A program made the translations under genes and the position numbers. From Branchiostoma lanceolatum (taxonomy: Eukaryota; Chordata; Leptocardii; Amphioxiformes; Branchiostomatidae), in assembly GCF_035083965.1 (NCBI RefSeq), contig NC_089738.1:7175734-7239733 (forward strand): a DNA stretch of 64,000 nt, in the 5' to 3' direction. Below are positions 46,755 to 61,241 of this stretch, one piece after another (position 1 is the first letter of the stretch; each line of letters starts with the position of its first letter). Under the pieces are notes generated by a model. It was not told the DNA's origin, ran no database searches, and saw only the letters and a list, made by a program, of their open reading frames with translations.

Positions 46755-46920
46755 AGCCACGTGATCATACCTCTCAGAAAAACTGCTGATTGGCTGTCAC
46801 CGTGGCAACGGTTGACTTCCTGACACGCCCTCTCAGCGTTAAATGCCTTTTCTCCTCTCCAGCAATCAGACGAGGCTTAAGATTCATATATAGCGAGGCT
46901 TATTGGCTCGTCAAACAGAC
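46755..46920 (+). promoter_or_regulatory. probable promoter of the prokineticin-receptor-like gene
   Basis: E-box CACGTG (46758-46763), reverse CCAAT box ATTGGCT (46789-46795), RFX X-box GTCACCGTGGCAAC (46796-46809) directly beside it, TATATA (46887-46892) and a second ATTGGCT (46902-46908). Transcription would start near 46918. A 5' UTR exon could end at 46976 (gcaag|gtgagc), with acceptor accag at 47107-47108 just before the ATG. All sites are read by motif only. Confidence 0.5.
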
Positions 46921-47110
46921 ATCTGAACGTTCATCCTCTTGCCGGTGTAGTGTCTCGAAGATACGTTCTGAGCAAGGTGAGCCTTATTTCTCTGGAATAA
47001 TCATACATCTTTGCTGCATTGCTATATCATTTTCTCTCAAGCATCTAAACAACCACTAAACCCCGCCTGGTGAATATTCCTAGGTTGAGGTTTTGCTCAC
47101 CTGACCAGCC

Positions 47111-50100
47111 ATGGGGTACGGCAACGAGACGGCGCTGGACTACTACGACGGCTACGACGGGACCTACGACTACTTCGTCCCGGCCAACATGACCATGAGC
47201 CCGCACAACCAGCTGCAAGTCATCGAGGAGCTCCGCTTCAAGCTGCTGGTCTCCCGCGTGGTGCTCGGCATCGTTTACGGCAGCATTCTCTTCGTCTGCA
47301 CCGTGGGCAACCTGCTTCTACTGGTCGTCATGTACAGGTTCAAGAAAGCCAGGACTAGGTATGTGGGAGGCGTTGTTCTTAGGTATTTGTTTTACTCTAT
47401 TTGCCAAAAAGAACCCAACACACTTATCGAGAAGAGCAGGGGTGACCCAGTGTGCTTGGCCAAAAGAGCGAGCCGTAGCGAAGCCGCATTGCACTGCCAC
47501 TTGCTACTTGAAAAAGCATCATGCTTCACCTCAATTGAGGAAGGCTGTTTTACCTTTTTATCTATTTGCCATGTTATCCTCTTTTATTGCTTATTGTTAA
47601 TTTCACGCGCATGGCCCATATCATGACATAAAAAACATACAAATCAAAGAGATGTGACTACAGCTACAAATCACATATGTAGAATTCAGTAATGATGAAA
47701 ATTACGACTAGTCATTTTTAAACCAGGTTGATCCAATGCTCTCAGAAGGCACTGTGTGAAATAGTCTGGAGCCATCCTCCGTAGTCACCGCTGGCTCGAT
47801 CTTTTCGCTTACGGAGGATGGCACCCAGGCTATGTGTACAAAGGGGTCGGAGTGAGTGATCTGTTCTATAACGGCATTGTCGGAGCTGAGGATACGTTGA
47901 ACAAATGATTGAATCAATGTTCTTCTTCTGGCTTCGATTGTGACTACGATGTTCTTCTTCTGGCTTCGATTGTGACTACGATGGATCTGATATGGCTAGC
48001 ACTAGTAAGCGTTAAGCTTTTCTCTGAGACAGCAATGTGTACACGTCGACTACATGTCAGTTCTGTAGTTGGACACCAGGAAAAGGCATCAGCGTCTGTA
48101 GCTGTAGCCTAAACAGTTGTGGTGTTTGTCAACATGCATGCGTGTCAGTTCCACATGCATGCGTGTTAAATTACAAAATATTCCATGGCAGAAAATTTGA
48201 CAAGACACTATCTTAGATTAGGATTTTACCATGGTCAATACTGACCGACGGAGGCCATATAGGTTTTGATTTTATTAGAATTGCAACATTGCGACAGTGC
48301 AATACACGTGGGACAGAGGTAGCTATTGCTGGTGTCGTGACCCACACACAAAATATACGCGTTTTTTTTACACTTGGGTGGAGTGAGGAAAGTCGTGTTA
48401 AGTGCCTATTTCCCAAGGGTACAAGATCGGTGGCGTCAGGGGATTCGAACCCGGGACCGCTGGGCCGAAACCCGTGCCGTTACGTCATCACAAGACCCCG
48501 CGCAGATCTATATGTATGCCTTCAAATGGCATATCTAATACAGCCATCATGTCGACACATTATTATGCGTGTGGCAATGTTTATAAATGGACGTTTCGCG
48601 TAGGTCGAAAATGCCTGCCTCTGAGCAGATGGGCAAAAACAAGTCACGGTTAACCCTATAACCGCCTAACCGTACTTTTAAATCAAATCTCGCCTACGCA
48701 ATACGCTGTAGAAATGTCAAAGTGGTCTCGAACAAGTTGATCTTACTAAAGAGCAGAGTTTCCCTCACTGTAACTTTATGTTCACTGTTATGTTTCCACA
48801 GTAACCTCTGTACCGTGAAATTATCATCACCGTGAAAAACCCTATTATTATCATTTATGGTTCCTTCACACATCTGTCCTGTAAATCACTTGCCGCCATC
48901 GTGAAGTTAAAGTTCAGTGAAAATTTCAAATTTCCTTTGAAGTTAAAGTTCAGTGAAAATTTCAATTTTCCTTTAATACACCATTAATTTTGCAAACGGG
49001 AGGATGACGTGAATATTACAGCATTCTTTCACTGGTCATGACAGAGAAGACAGACGCCATGTACAGTATTTACAGGTTCATTGTACCGGGGAAATTACCC
49101 CCAGCTCAGTACAAGTACAATGAACAAAGCCTGAAAGCCTTTTCAGTACATGTAGCGTGCAAGTCGGGTGAGCGACATAGATGTGTTTCGAACTCACGGC
49201 TTCTTGGTCCAAAGGCAGGGTCACTTAGTAACTGGTCTACGTACGCTATTGCAGTAGAGCCGTAGAACGCTCGACTGGGCGTTTCTTAGCGCGCTTTCGG
49301 ATCTTCCTCGTCCTGTGGTCTTTCCTGTCCTGTAAGCTTAACATATGTTTTTGAACGTCATCACTAAAATTAAAGCCTTTCGCACATTATTTCATTTCGA
49401 TACATCTACTTTTCCTTGAGTAACGATAAGGCTTTATGAAATGGACTTTGGATCGATTGCAGTGAGTTGTTGTTGACCTTTGCGAATTCAGAGGGCAAAG
49501 TTTTCAGCAGCCGGGCGTAAATTTTTAATCCCGAAGCTCGAAAGTAGTCCAGTATACTTATCTTCTAAACGCGTTGCCTGTTGCGACTGGGGTTTTTCCA
49601 GCCCACACTTGCGACTGGGTATTTTCCCGTTCACACTTGCGACTGGGCTTTTTCCAGCCCCCACTTGCGACTGGGCTTTTTCCAGCCCACACTCGCGACT
49701 GGGCTTTTTCCAGCCCACACTCGCGACTGGGCTTTTTCCAGCCCACACTTTCAACTGGGCTTTTTCCAGCCCACACTTGCGACTGGGCTTTTTCCAGCCC
49801 ACACTTGCGACTGGGCTTTTTCCCGTTCACACTTGCGACTGAGCTTTTTCCAGCCCACACTTGCGACTGGGCTTTTTCCAGCCCACATTTGCGACTGGGT
49901 TTTTTCCAGCCCACACTTGCGACAGGGCTTTTTCCAGCCCACACCTAAAAGTTTCATTAGACAGCAATAGTAGGTGGAATTTCGTACCACTTCTAAAGTG
50001 TATATTTTGCATGTATCCCCTGCCGTGCACTCTACCTTTAGAAGAGATTAAACTCTTTATTTGCTGACTTTGTCAATATTGGTGCGACGCTATGCATTAA

Positions 50101-53100
50101 TATGAACTGGCTACGAGTGAGCGGCTTGTTGGGAGTTCCGATTACCAGAGCTTTGATGTGTACCTATTGGATACTTCAAGGTTTCTCATTGGTGCTGTGA
50201 TGCCCTACCATAGATTAGATCAACTTCGCCGCCTGCCAATCAAATAACATGCTTCATTAGCATGGGAGTCACGTTTCTCGCCACCAATTTCAATTACACA
50301 CGGTAAGGGCTGGCGTGGGTCAGGACTCTAATGTCACCAGGGCGTTCAAGTAATAATGCAACTTGAAGATACGCCTGCAACGTGAAGACAGACTATGTAG
50401 ATATATTAGTACTGTAAATGCAGAAATGTTCGTGGGGATTTAATTTGCGGTAGGGAGAAAATGGAGTGTTCGCGGTGTTTTTTTAGCTTGCGTTCAAAAC
50501 GAGTGTAGCGCCACAGTTACACTATGTAACGGCTTTTCGCGGTAGTTTTAAGTTCGCGGTAAAGAGTTCGCCGCGAAAACGCGAACATAAAACCACTGTG
50601 AACATTTCTGCATTTACAGAATCTTATTTAGTAGCAAGTCGACTCAAGAGCAAGTTGTTGATCGGCATATCAGATACCGATTGTATGAGGTACAGCCTAT
50701 GTCAGTACATTACAATTCTGCGTGAATTCTTATAAGTAACTTTAGTTTAAGTAAAATTTCAATATACCGGTTCAACAATACAAATTTGATATCTCGTACT
50801 GTATTGTGACATGCCTACCTGCCTACCTGCTCAGGCCAGAAACTGGCCCCTTGCTTTCCAGGAGGATCTTCCAAGCAGTCCTGTCCCTTGCCCTAGCCTC
50901 TGCGTCCCGACTGTTTAAGCCCGTGTTATAATGGTGACATAATGTTAATTAAATATCTTACAAGGAGTTATTTCAAATCCCGCAGGAAAAATATGTACAT
51001 TCAGTCTAACTTTAAGTTCGAATCTATACGGAGCATGATTCTAATGTTGATAGCCTTCAAAGTAAATAACTAGTACGGATCAATTTAGAGCACCCCCTAC
51101 TGGACTCTGATTAGTACATGTTTCAATTTGCGCCCGCCCAGTATTAGTACGAAGAATGGCCACAGCGATAGTGAAGCTCCACTAAATAGTTTTTCGTATC
51201 GGACAACTTGTCCCAGTAATCCATACATGTGATGACTTTGATTGACTAGAATACCCCGTGGTTATCTTTGCTGTCACCCTTATCAGTTAGCTCGAAAAAG
51301 TGTCATTCTTTCAGGCTTAACATCCCTCTATTTCCTGAAGGCAAGCAATCTCTTTAGATGAAATGGAGACGGTATAAAGATAGACAGCAGTAAGCTACCG
51401 ATGGTACAGACGGCTTTCATGTAGACTAGTACCTGGACGAAAGATGTAATCGGTGTAAAAAAAGTGCACCATCTCGCGTATGCTAGCAGACGACATACCA
51501 AACTATATACAACTGCATCAAAAAGATTGAGAGTTATAGCTGTTAAACCCTCAGGTGAATTCTCGAAGATAATACACAAAATAATGAGCTAATTTGTATA
51601 ACAAATAAATCATATAACAGTCGAGAAAGCTAGTACAGCCGTAATAGATAAATATCTAAAAAATATATTTAAATTAAAATTCTTTTTTCTGACAGTGCTA
51701 CGACCACATCTGTGCTTCCAAAAGCTATCAGAAACAATTCTAGGTGCGTAGAGACAATTAGAAAGGCTTTGCCTTGTTTGGTATTCAAACTGCACCGGAT
51801 GCCTAATAGCGTGTAGAAATATCAAAGGGCTTTTGATGATACTGACATACGAGATGCCAGATGTCACCATATAGCCCACGTACTGCCCACGTTCTTTTTC
51901 AAGGTTTTATCTCAGTATAGTATAGTATTCGGCAGATACTGTAGCGAAAATCGCCGCCCTTGCTGCATAATGGCACAGTCAGCAACGCCACATCTTAAAG
52001 CCAACTCTAGCAAATTAGGGCCCGAAAATTGGATTTTGAAAGTCAATTTACTTAGTCATTTCTATACATTAGTTCAAACAATACTATCACAATGTATAGC
52101 AACATCCATGATGCAAAAAAATATGACGTCGGTGTGATGTGAGAACTCACTGAAAATCGTGGTCGGAGTTTTTTGTAGGCTCGCGAAACTAAGCATAAGG
52201 GATCAATGCAGGGCTCGTTTTTGCGTGGTTTTAAAATGCTAAAAGTGTGAATTTATTACAAAATGTGATAAACTTTGTTTGTAAATGTCACCACCATAAA
52301 GATTTCAGCATTTTTTCTCTCAATTTTTTTTGGCCCTAATATAGCTTTGGTTGCCTTTAACAGAAAGACTAAAGAGTATGTAGGCTTGGATGCACGAAAA
52401 GCAAGCCTACATTATTGGTTATATTACCTGCAGAGAAATGAAAGGAGCACGCTGGAAATAAAGTCAAAGCAGCCGCCCTCTAGACGAGACGAAGCGTTAC
52501 GTTTTTGTTCTGTAGCGCCGGTAGTACCATACGATTCGCTACTGTAAAGATACCAGATGGCGTCGAATGTATTGAAAGTTAAAAGCGATATCGATTCAGT
52601 TTTAGCTCACTGAAGAACTATTCTTTCACTGGTCGTGACAGAGAAGACAGACGCTATTTACAGCATTTGCAGGTTCATTGTACTGGGGAAATTCCTCTAC
52701 CTCTATTCAACAAACACAATGTGAACAGTGAACCAAGGCTTAACGTCCTGCCCTAAGGTCTGCAACCCTTGTCGGGTGAGCGACACAGCCGGAATCGAAC
52801 TCACGGCGTCTAGTTCAAGGCCGCTAACCACTAGAGTACGCACGCTACCTAGAATTCAGGCTGTCTATGTTATGATTGACATTTATCTATTCATTCTTCT
52901 TTTCAAGATACGTCCCTGGCCAAAGCTAGGTACTCATTTTCAACCTACTCATGTGATGTTAGGAGAAGTTGTATTAAGTGCCTTTCCCAGGGGCACAACG
53001 TCAACGGAACAAGTCAGGGGACCCCGGAACCCAGGACTGGCTTCTCAGCCAAACATCCCGCCACTACGCCACCGAGACGCCACTATGATGACGACACTTT

Positions 53101-56100
53101 TAATTTAGTGTTACACTAATAAAGCACTACATTCATCAACGACGAAATGCAAACGCCTAGTCCGTAGTTAATGGCCGAGTGTCATAACTTTACTTTATCA
53201 ATAGCAAACCTTTTGCACTGTAGAAAATTACTCAAGGCCTGCAGAGCTTACTGCTAAAATTACAAAGGCAAGGAGACGCCGCTGGGGACTTTGGCATCCG
53301 GGTATGAAGTACAGTGGATGTTTTAATGACACGGAACATGAATACCCCAGTTTGAAGTCTGTACCCATGGAAATTGAGGCCGTAGGGGAGGCGGGTTTTT
53401 ATCTATGGCGTCTAGGGCACAATATTTAACGACGAAGCCTAACACCGCCTTTAACCTCCCCAACCGAAGTCATGTATCAATTTTTTACGCCTGGGTGGAG
53501 TAAAGAAAGTCGTGTAGAGTGCCTTCACTGGGGTACAATATCCGTGGCATGCCAGGGGATTCGAACACTCGTACCGATACGCCACCACGACGCCGTTATT
53601 GTATTTCACTTTATCTCCACGGCAGCAAAATTTCACGGTGTAAGAAAAATAGACATTTTCACTGAACTTTAACTTCACGGTGGCGGCAAGTGATTTACAG
53701 AACAAATGTGGGAAGGAATCATAAATAATTACTACATTTTTTTAACGGTGATGATAGGTTACGGTACAGAGGTGACCGTAAAAACAGTGAACATAGTTAG
53801 GGTAAGAAACACGAATCACGGTATACCAATAGTCGGCTATGTAGAAATAAACAGCCTCAGATGTTTCACATAAATGTACATAATTCATGATCATACAGCG
53901 GCATCCGTTCGTGGGCTACTACCTTAAGAGGTCTAAGATTATAGTTAATTTGTAAGTCAAAATTAGTGTCCAAAACAAAGAATTTACAAAGATAATCATT
54001 ACTTTGAATTACATGTATGAAAGCAGGATCTAGCGTCCTTTGCTAGCGCTACCCTTCTTAACGACCAGAATTAGAGTTCAAAACAAATATTTTACAAAGA
54101 GAATCACTACTCAGAATCACGTGGACGAACACAAGGTCCAGCGTTCTTCCCAAGCCTTTTCATCTTTACACACAGTGCCCTGTTTAAAAAAAGGTCCCGA
54201 ATCATATTTCTTTAAGAGACTAGAATTAGAGTTTATAACAACAATTTCACCAAGACGGTTAGAAAATATTTTCTTACCTCACTGATTTGAATCACGTGGA
54301 GGAAAACAAGATATAGCGTCCTTTGTAATCCTCTTTTAAAGAACAGAAATATAGTTCAAAACAGAGATTTTACAAAGAAAATCACTACTTAGAATCACGA
54401 GGGCGAATACAAGGTCTTGCGCCATTTGCTACCCTCTTTTGAAGACCAGAATTGAGCTCAAAAAGAAAGATTTTACAAAGAGAATCACTACTTAGAATCA
54501 CGTTGGTCTAGTGTCCTTTGCTACCCTTCTTTATGCTTTTGCTAGCTTTAATCTTCCCATGTTTACACACTCCTTTTGACACAGCAGAATTCTTTGAATG
54601 GACGACATTATCTCCCTCGATGGACATCTAAGAAGTCAATTTCTTGTTCAAACGACCTCAAGTCATGTCACGTCCTCACATTAAATCACCCAACAACGTT
54701 CCCTAGAGCAATTTCAGTCCGCCATCTGTTACATTAAAGTTAATTGGTTAATGTTGGAGTAGTCGACTGAAGAACAGCCAGGTCTGACGAATAGACAACG
54801 CCTTCTCATTAAGTCCATTTATTGTCTGCTGACCTGAGCAACCCTCCGCGCAGTTTATAACGTCAAGGCGGACAGCATAGACGTAAGAGATGTATTCCAG
54901 TGGAAACACAAATGCGGAACACAAAGTTAATGTGCTGGAATTGTATATACAAGAATGCGAAAGATGAAGGATGCGGAAAATACAGAACTGCTCCATAATA
55001 ATTCTCTTATTGGAGTATTTTTCTTAAGTCGCTTTATATTACGTTGGTAGAAGCAGTAGCAGACTGTACATGCTAATAACCATCCTTAAACAGGGTCTGG
55101 ACTCTCATGATCTGGTGTTAGTGTATATCGGATTTATACGCCCAGTGTTGGAGTACGCCTGCCAAGTATGGCACCCGGGACAGATCTGTTGCAGAATCGG
55201 AGTCTATTGAAAGGGTCCAGAAAAGGGCATGTAATATTAGCCTTAGCCTGTCTTACACTAGTTATAACTCAGCCCTACAAACACTCTTCTTGACACGGCT
55301 ATCTCAACGACGACGTGAACTCTAGATCTGCCGAAACTTCGCACTGCTTATCCTAAAATCCCCTGTCTTCAGGAACTGGCTGCCCTCTTCTCGCGGTAAC
55401 ATCAGCACCAGAGACACTAGACAGAAACACTTATTGGCAACCACCAGAGCAAGAACAAATAGATTCAATCCTTTATATGACCCTTTTAAATGAACGGTGA
55501 TGTCTAAACCTACGCATATGTTCATTGTTGTGAAGAAGAAATCTTGCCTTTACTCATCAATGCAGAACGATGCTGATTTGAACAGTAGTTTTAACTATTT
55601 TAGAAACATAATGTATCTGTCTCTAACAATGGAAAGTTATTATTTGTATAATTAGTAAATAGATAGTTTTCAAATACGACCTGTAAGCAACTACGCAATT
55701 CAACCAGTTTGCTGCTATGTGCAAACTGCTATGTTGTTTTAGTAATAAACCTTTCTACTTATTACATATTACGACATCCGAAAATGATTTTATCAGGCTG
55801 GTAAAACACAGGATATTGAAGATTCCTTTTACACAATCAGTAATTCACTTGCTGACGTTTCGGTGTCTGTCAGACACCTTCTTCAGAGCTTCTGACTGGA
55901 GTCCTGCAAGTTACATGATGTTGTAACATATTCACTCAGCGATCAAAACTAAGGAATGTATTTGAGGTCACACATTGTAGTACGCCGTAGCTGTGATGTT
56001 TGAACACACGTATATGGTATGTCTATAGTACAAACACTTCAAAACCAGACAATCGCACACATCTTCACTGCACGAATGGAATGCTAAACAACTACCATTT

Positions 56101-59100
56101 CAGCACCAAGGACATGTTTTCCTGATATGCACTGTCCCTAATTGGAAAATGCTCGACAAACATGATTATTTTTCACTTCAGTCAGACGTAAATTGGACCT
56201 TATCTTGCCAAATTTGACCTTAATTTTTCTTTTTCTATTTCATCTTTTGATAAGCTGTCTCGGGGGATTACATCGCCAGAGTAATGGGAGTCCAAGGCGC
56301 TATCTTCTTAGCGGAAGTAGTTTTGCCCATGAATTTTGGCAACATAATGGCCTATGTAGGAATATGGAGTGACGAAGCAAAATAAAACTACTGTCATCAT
56401 GATCAAGCTGTGTCTCTGATTCTAGCAATTTTCAAATTCTAAATTTTCTCCACCTACTTTAAGATGCATTTAAGGTAACTTTTCGCAGCTGGGGCCTTTC
56501 TTTTCTGTCGTGTTGTTGTTTTTCACATTGTAGCACCCAGCGGCACATAGGGCAGCATGTTTCCTTGCTGTTTCTGCAGCATGGTATATCTTGTTTTTAT
56601 AATTATAAGTACAGGGAAGGGTTGTTAGCCCTTCTCCGGCCCCTTTAACGTGCACGGGGCACCTCCTCGAACACGGGACCCCAGTTTACGTCCCTTCCAA
56701 AGACGGGTGCATCCCCAACCGAGATTTCCTATCCCAGCGGGGTCTACAAGTTACCAACTAATTGGAACCAGGAACTCAACGGCAAGGCTGCTACCTGTTG
56801 ATAGTGAGCTACAGGGACAGCCCTTACTTGTTTCTTTTCCGTAGCAACACAAATTAAATATTGACATCACATCTTATTGCGAGATCTTTGTCAGTGCTTG
56901 TACATGTTGGATTCACCACTGTTGCTCATTATCGTCAATCTATTCCTTGTAGATTGAAAAGAAATGAGCCATGTACTAAAATAACGAATTCATCTTAACT
57001 AGTCCTGCTGAGCCCGACAATTGCCAGTTTGCACATGCTTGCTCTGTGTGCTAGCACTGACAATATTGGGTTGACGGTATTTCTAGAATGCGTACGTTGC
57101 ACCCGCGCGGTTGTTGCAAAGCGAAGTCACTAAAAATGAGCATTATCAAACTAGTACCCTTTGTTTCAAAGGTGTCTAGGCACTTCAAAAGTGGGGTATA
57201 TTTTTGCAAAACAAGGGTCGAGCTACAGAAAGAAGAAAAAGATATGCACGTTACGCAGCATTATTCTGCTTTTATTAAGGATATTTATTTTACTCTGCGT
57301 AGGAGGGATGGACTCACCGGCAGACTGATGAGTAGCTTCCTCTCTATCTCAGGCTAGACATGCTCACTCTACTCCATCTAATTATGCCCCTTGAGATAAC
57401 ATACTGGTAATGCTGACCGATATGCCCTTCTCATGGAGTTTTCCATCTGGCTAGATAAAAGCCTCAAATCACTCGTGAACCACCACAAATGCAAATGCAA
57501 GTCCTTCTTTATTAGTACGCATTTTGTATTCAAAGAAAACATCAAATAATACAACTGACTGGACAAAGACAAAGTGACGGCGGACTCAAGTTGTACTCAA
57601 CTTATATTCCAGGCGTCACTTGTACATTATGGAAAATAGAATGCTTGACAAGACGCGCAAATGAGTGAATGAATAAACGTAAATACATAACAGAAGCCTA
57701 GCTGAAACGTGAGTCTAGACTCCCCTCCCAGAGGACGAACAGCAAAAAAGGACACATATCTACGCTTTTGCAATGGACTCAAAAACAGAAGATAGAAGGC
57801 AAAGCTTTCAACACGTTTATTCAACACGATGTCTAGACACGACATTCCCTTTGACGAACGGCATGTTATCTTTTGCCAAAAAAGTTTTGTTACACATTTT
57901 GCATTTCTTTCATGGCACACACACTTATGTTTGCTGTTGTTCATCTTCTTTGAAAGGCCATTATTTCTTGTCTTTGAGTTTGTTTCATGGCTGTAGGTGT
58001 CGTTGTTGATGGATTTGATTCAGAACATACGCCATAAGCAGTTAACATGATGCTATTTTCAAGATATGCCATCATATGGTATTCTATGCCACACAAGGGC
58101 TGAAACATTTTTGACAACGGTTTTTGATGACTTTGCAAAGTGAACTCTATTTTCTTGGGAATGACCTCCATTTTTCTGGAAATGACCTTCATTTTCTTAG
58201 CGGATTCATTAAAGCTTAAAAGCAGAAAAGAATACTGGAATTGGCAAGGTGCCCTTTATTTTTGTCACTCTCTCCGATTCACTCAAGATGAGCACATCAC
58301 ATCAGTATCCTGAATATTTGATTTATGAAATTAGATAAAATCATGCATCGCGCTAACTGTAACTGTTAGTGTCTCCGGAATCATCAAACATCTGATTGTA
58401 CAGCCTGACGTCAGTTCAGAAATTAAATATTTGATGTGGAGAAAAACATGTTATCAAAAAAGACCGCTGTAATTCTCTAACGTCCTAGTTTCGCTGATAA
58501 ACTTATCATGGTGGTGATCAAATTAAAATGTGTTTGTCACAAATACCACTTTTGGAGATCGGCTGTTTCTGACATTATTTCTGACATTGTTTTGATGTCT
58601 CTGCGCAAGACCAAACTGGCTTCTATCCTCATACTTCAAGCAGATCTCTTATTACAGGTTAAAAATAGAAGACAAGATTGCATCTCGGGAAAGCAAAACT
58701 GACTTTGATGTTTTTCCACTCTCGCTGATTCTATCAAGATGTCGAAATCATCTCAGCTTCTTCAAAAGCCATTCAAGAAAATTTGATCAGAAGTATCGAG
58801 TCCTTCGAGCTGAAGTAAATCATAACAGGTCTGATTGCAGTTCGGAAATAGAATTTTAGCGTGCAGAAAACAAGCTGAGAAAGAGGATTTACTGATACTA
58901 CGCAAGCTTCTTCAAAAGTAATTTCCGAAAATTTGATCAGAAGTATCGCGCTGACTGTAAGAACCCATCGAGCTGAAGAATACCATAACAGATCTGATTG
59001 CACAAGCTGTCTCAGGCTGACGAAGGTTCAGAAATATAATTTTGAGGTGGAGAAAACAAATCGAGAACAGGGATTTACTGGTACTAGACCAGCTCCTTCA

Positions 59101-61167
59101 AAAGTCCTTTCCGAAAATTTGATCAGAAGTATCGAGCTGACTGTTAATACCCATCGAGCTGAAAGAAATTATTACAGATCTGGTTGCATAAGCTGTCTCA
59201 GATTGACGTCGGTTCAGCAGAAATAGAATCTTTTATGTGGAAAATCAAGCTGAGGAAAAGGACCCACTGATACTATGCCGGCTACTTCAAAAGTCATTTG
59301 AGAAAACTTGATCAGAAGTATCAAGCTGACTGTAAGTGCCCATCGAGCTGAATGAACTTATAACAGTTTTGATTGAACAAGCTGTCTCGTGTAGACGTCC
59401 GTCCAGAAAAACAAGCCGAGAAAAATTACTTACTGATACTATCTTCAAAAGTCATTTTAAGATAATTTGATCAGAAGTATCGCGCTGACTAAAAGAGCCC
59501 GTCGAGCTGAAGAAAACCGTAACAGATATCTGATTGCACAAGCTGTCTCGGATTGACGTCGGTTCAGAAATAGAATTTTGAGGTGGGGAAAACAAGTCGA
59601 GAAAGAGGATTAACTGATACTAGACCAGCTCCTTCAAACGTCCTTTACGAAAGATTTGATCAGAAGTATCTAGCTGATTGTAAGTACCCATTGAAGGAAA
59701 TCATAACAAACCTGATTGCACAAGCTGTCTCAGATTAACGTCGGTTCAGAAATAGAATTTTGAGATGGAGAAAACAAGCATAGAAATGCTAGACCCGCCT
59801 CTTCAAAAGTCATTTACGAAAATTTGATCAGAAGTATCGTACCCATCGAGCTGAAGGAAATCATAACAGATCGGATTGCACAAGCTGTTTCAAATATACG
59901 TCAGAAAACAAGTAGAGAGATGGTATTTACTTATACTAGGCCAGATTCTTCAAAATTCATTTACGAAAATTTGATCAGAAGTATCGAGCTTACTGTTAAT
60001 ACCCATCGAGCCGAAGGAAATCATAACAGATCCGATTACACATACTGTTTCAGGTTAACGCCGGTTCAGAAATAAAATTTTGTACAATAATTAAAACAAG
60101 TCGAGAAAAAGTATTTACTGATACTACGCGCCAGCTTCTTAAATAGGCACTTACGAAAATTTGATCAAAAGTATTGCACAGACTTTAAGTGCCCGTTGTG
60201 ATGAAGAAAATCATAAAACTATTGACGTAAGTTCAGAAATAGAATTTTGACGTGGAGAAAAAACAAGCCGAGAAAGAGTATTTACTGATACTACGCTAGC
60301 TTCTTCGAAATTCATTTACACAAATTTGATCAAAAGTATCGCACTGACTATAAGTGCCCGTTGTGATTAAAACAATCATACAACTATTGACGTAAGTAAG
60401 AAATAGAATTTTGACGTGGAGAAAAACAAGCCGAGAAAAATGATTTACTCATACTACGCGCCAGCTTATTTATAAGTCATTTATGAAAATTTGATGAAAA
60501 GTATCGCACTGACTATAAGTGCCCATTGTGATGAACACAATCATACAACTATTGACGTAAGTTAAAAAAAATATATTTTACGTGGAGAAAAACAAGCCGA
60601 GAAAAGAGCTTTGCTGATACTACGCCAGCCTCTTCAAAGATCATGTATGAAAAGAATCGTTGCGAAAATCATTACATATCTCATTGCGCAAGCTGTGAGT
60701 TGACGTCAGTTCAGAAAATAGAATCTTTGAAGCGGAGAAAAACAAGCCAAGAAAACAGATGTTCTGAACGTCCTATTTTGAAGTCTCCCGTTAAAACAAA
60801 TTTATCGTCGTAGCGATTGAATCTAAATGATGTTCACCGGTCTTACCTTATAAAGACTACTTCGGAAATCGTGGAAATAACGTTATTTCCTGGTCCGGTA
60901 ACCAACACCAGGGGAATAATCAATCTAGTTTCTATCTACTAACATAATTCCACCAGGGTACATAATTCCACCAGCCTGCAAAGATACGTTCAAACTGATT
61001 TTCAAACCTAGCGTTCCCTAGTATAATACACTAATGCATATCCAGATCGTGCATACCTGGTGGGTGCTGCACTAGAGAACTCATAAACCCACTATTTTTG
61101 AAGTGGCGGATTTATGTAACCAGGTGGATTAATTTGGAGGATATATTGTACGATGTACGTGTGCTGT

Positions 61168-61241
<74 letters not shown>

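Noticed and set aside
49480..50067. Repetitive proteins on both strands (FSSPHLRLGFFQPT / VGWKKPSRKCGLEKAQ)
   Set aside because: Product of a 28-bp minisatellite without stops; open in all frames, which is a property of the repeat and not evidence of coding.
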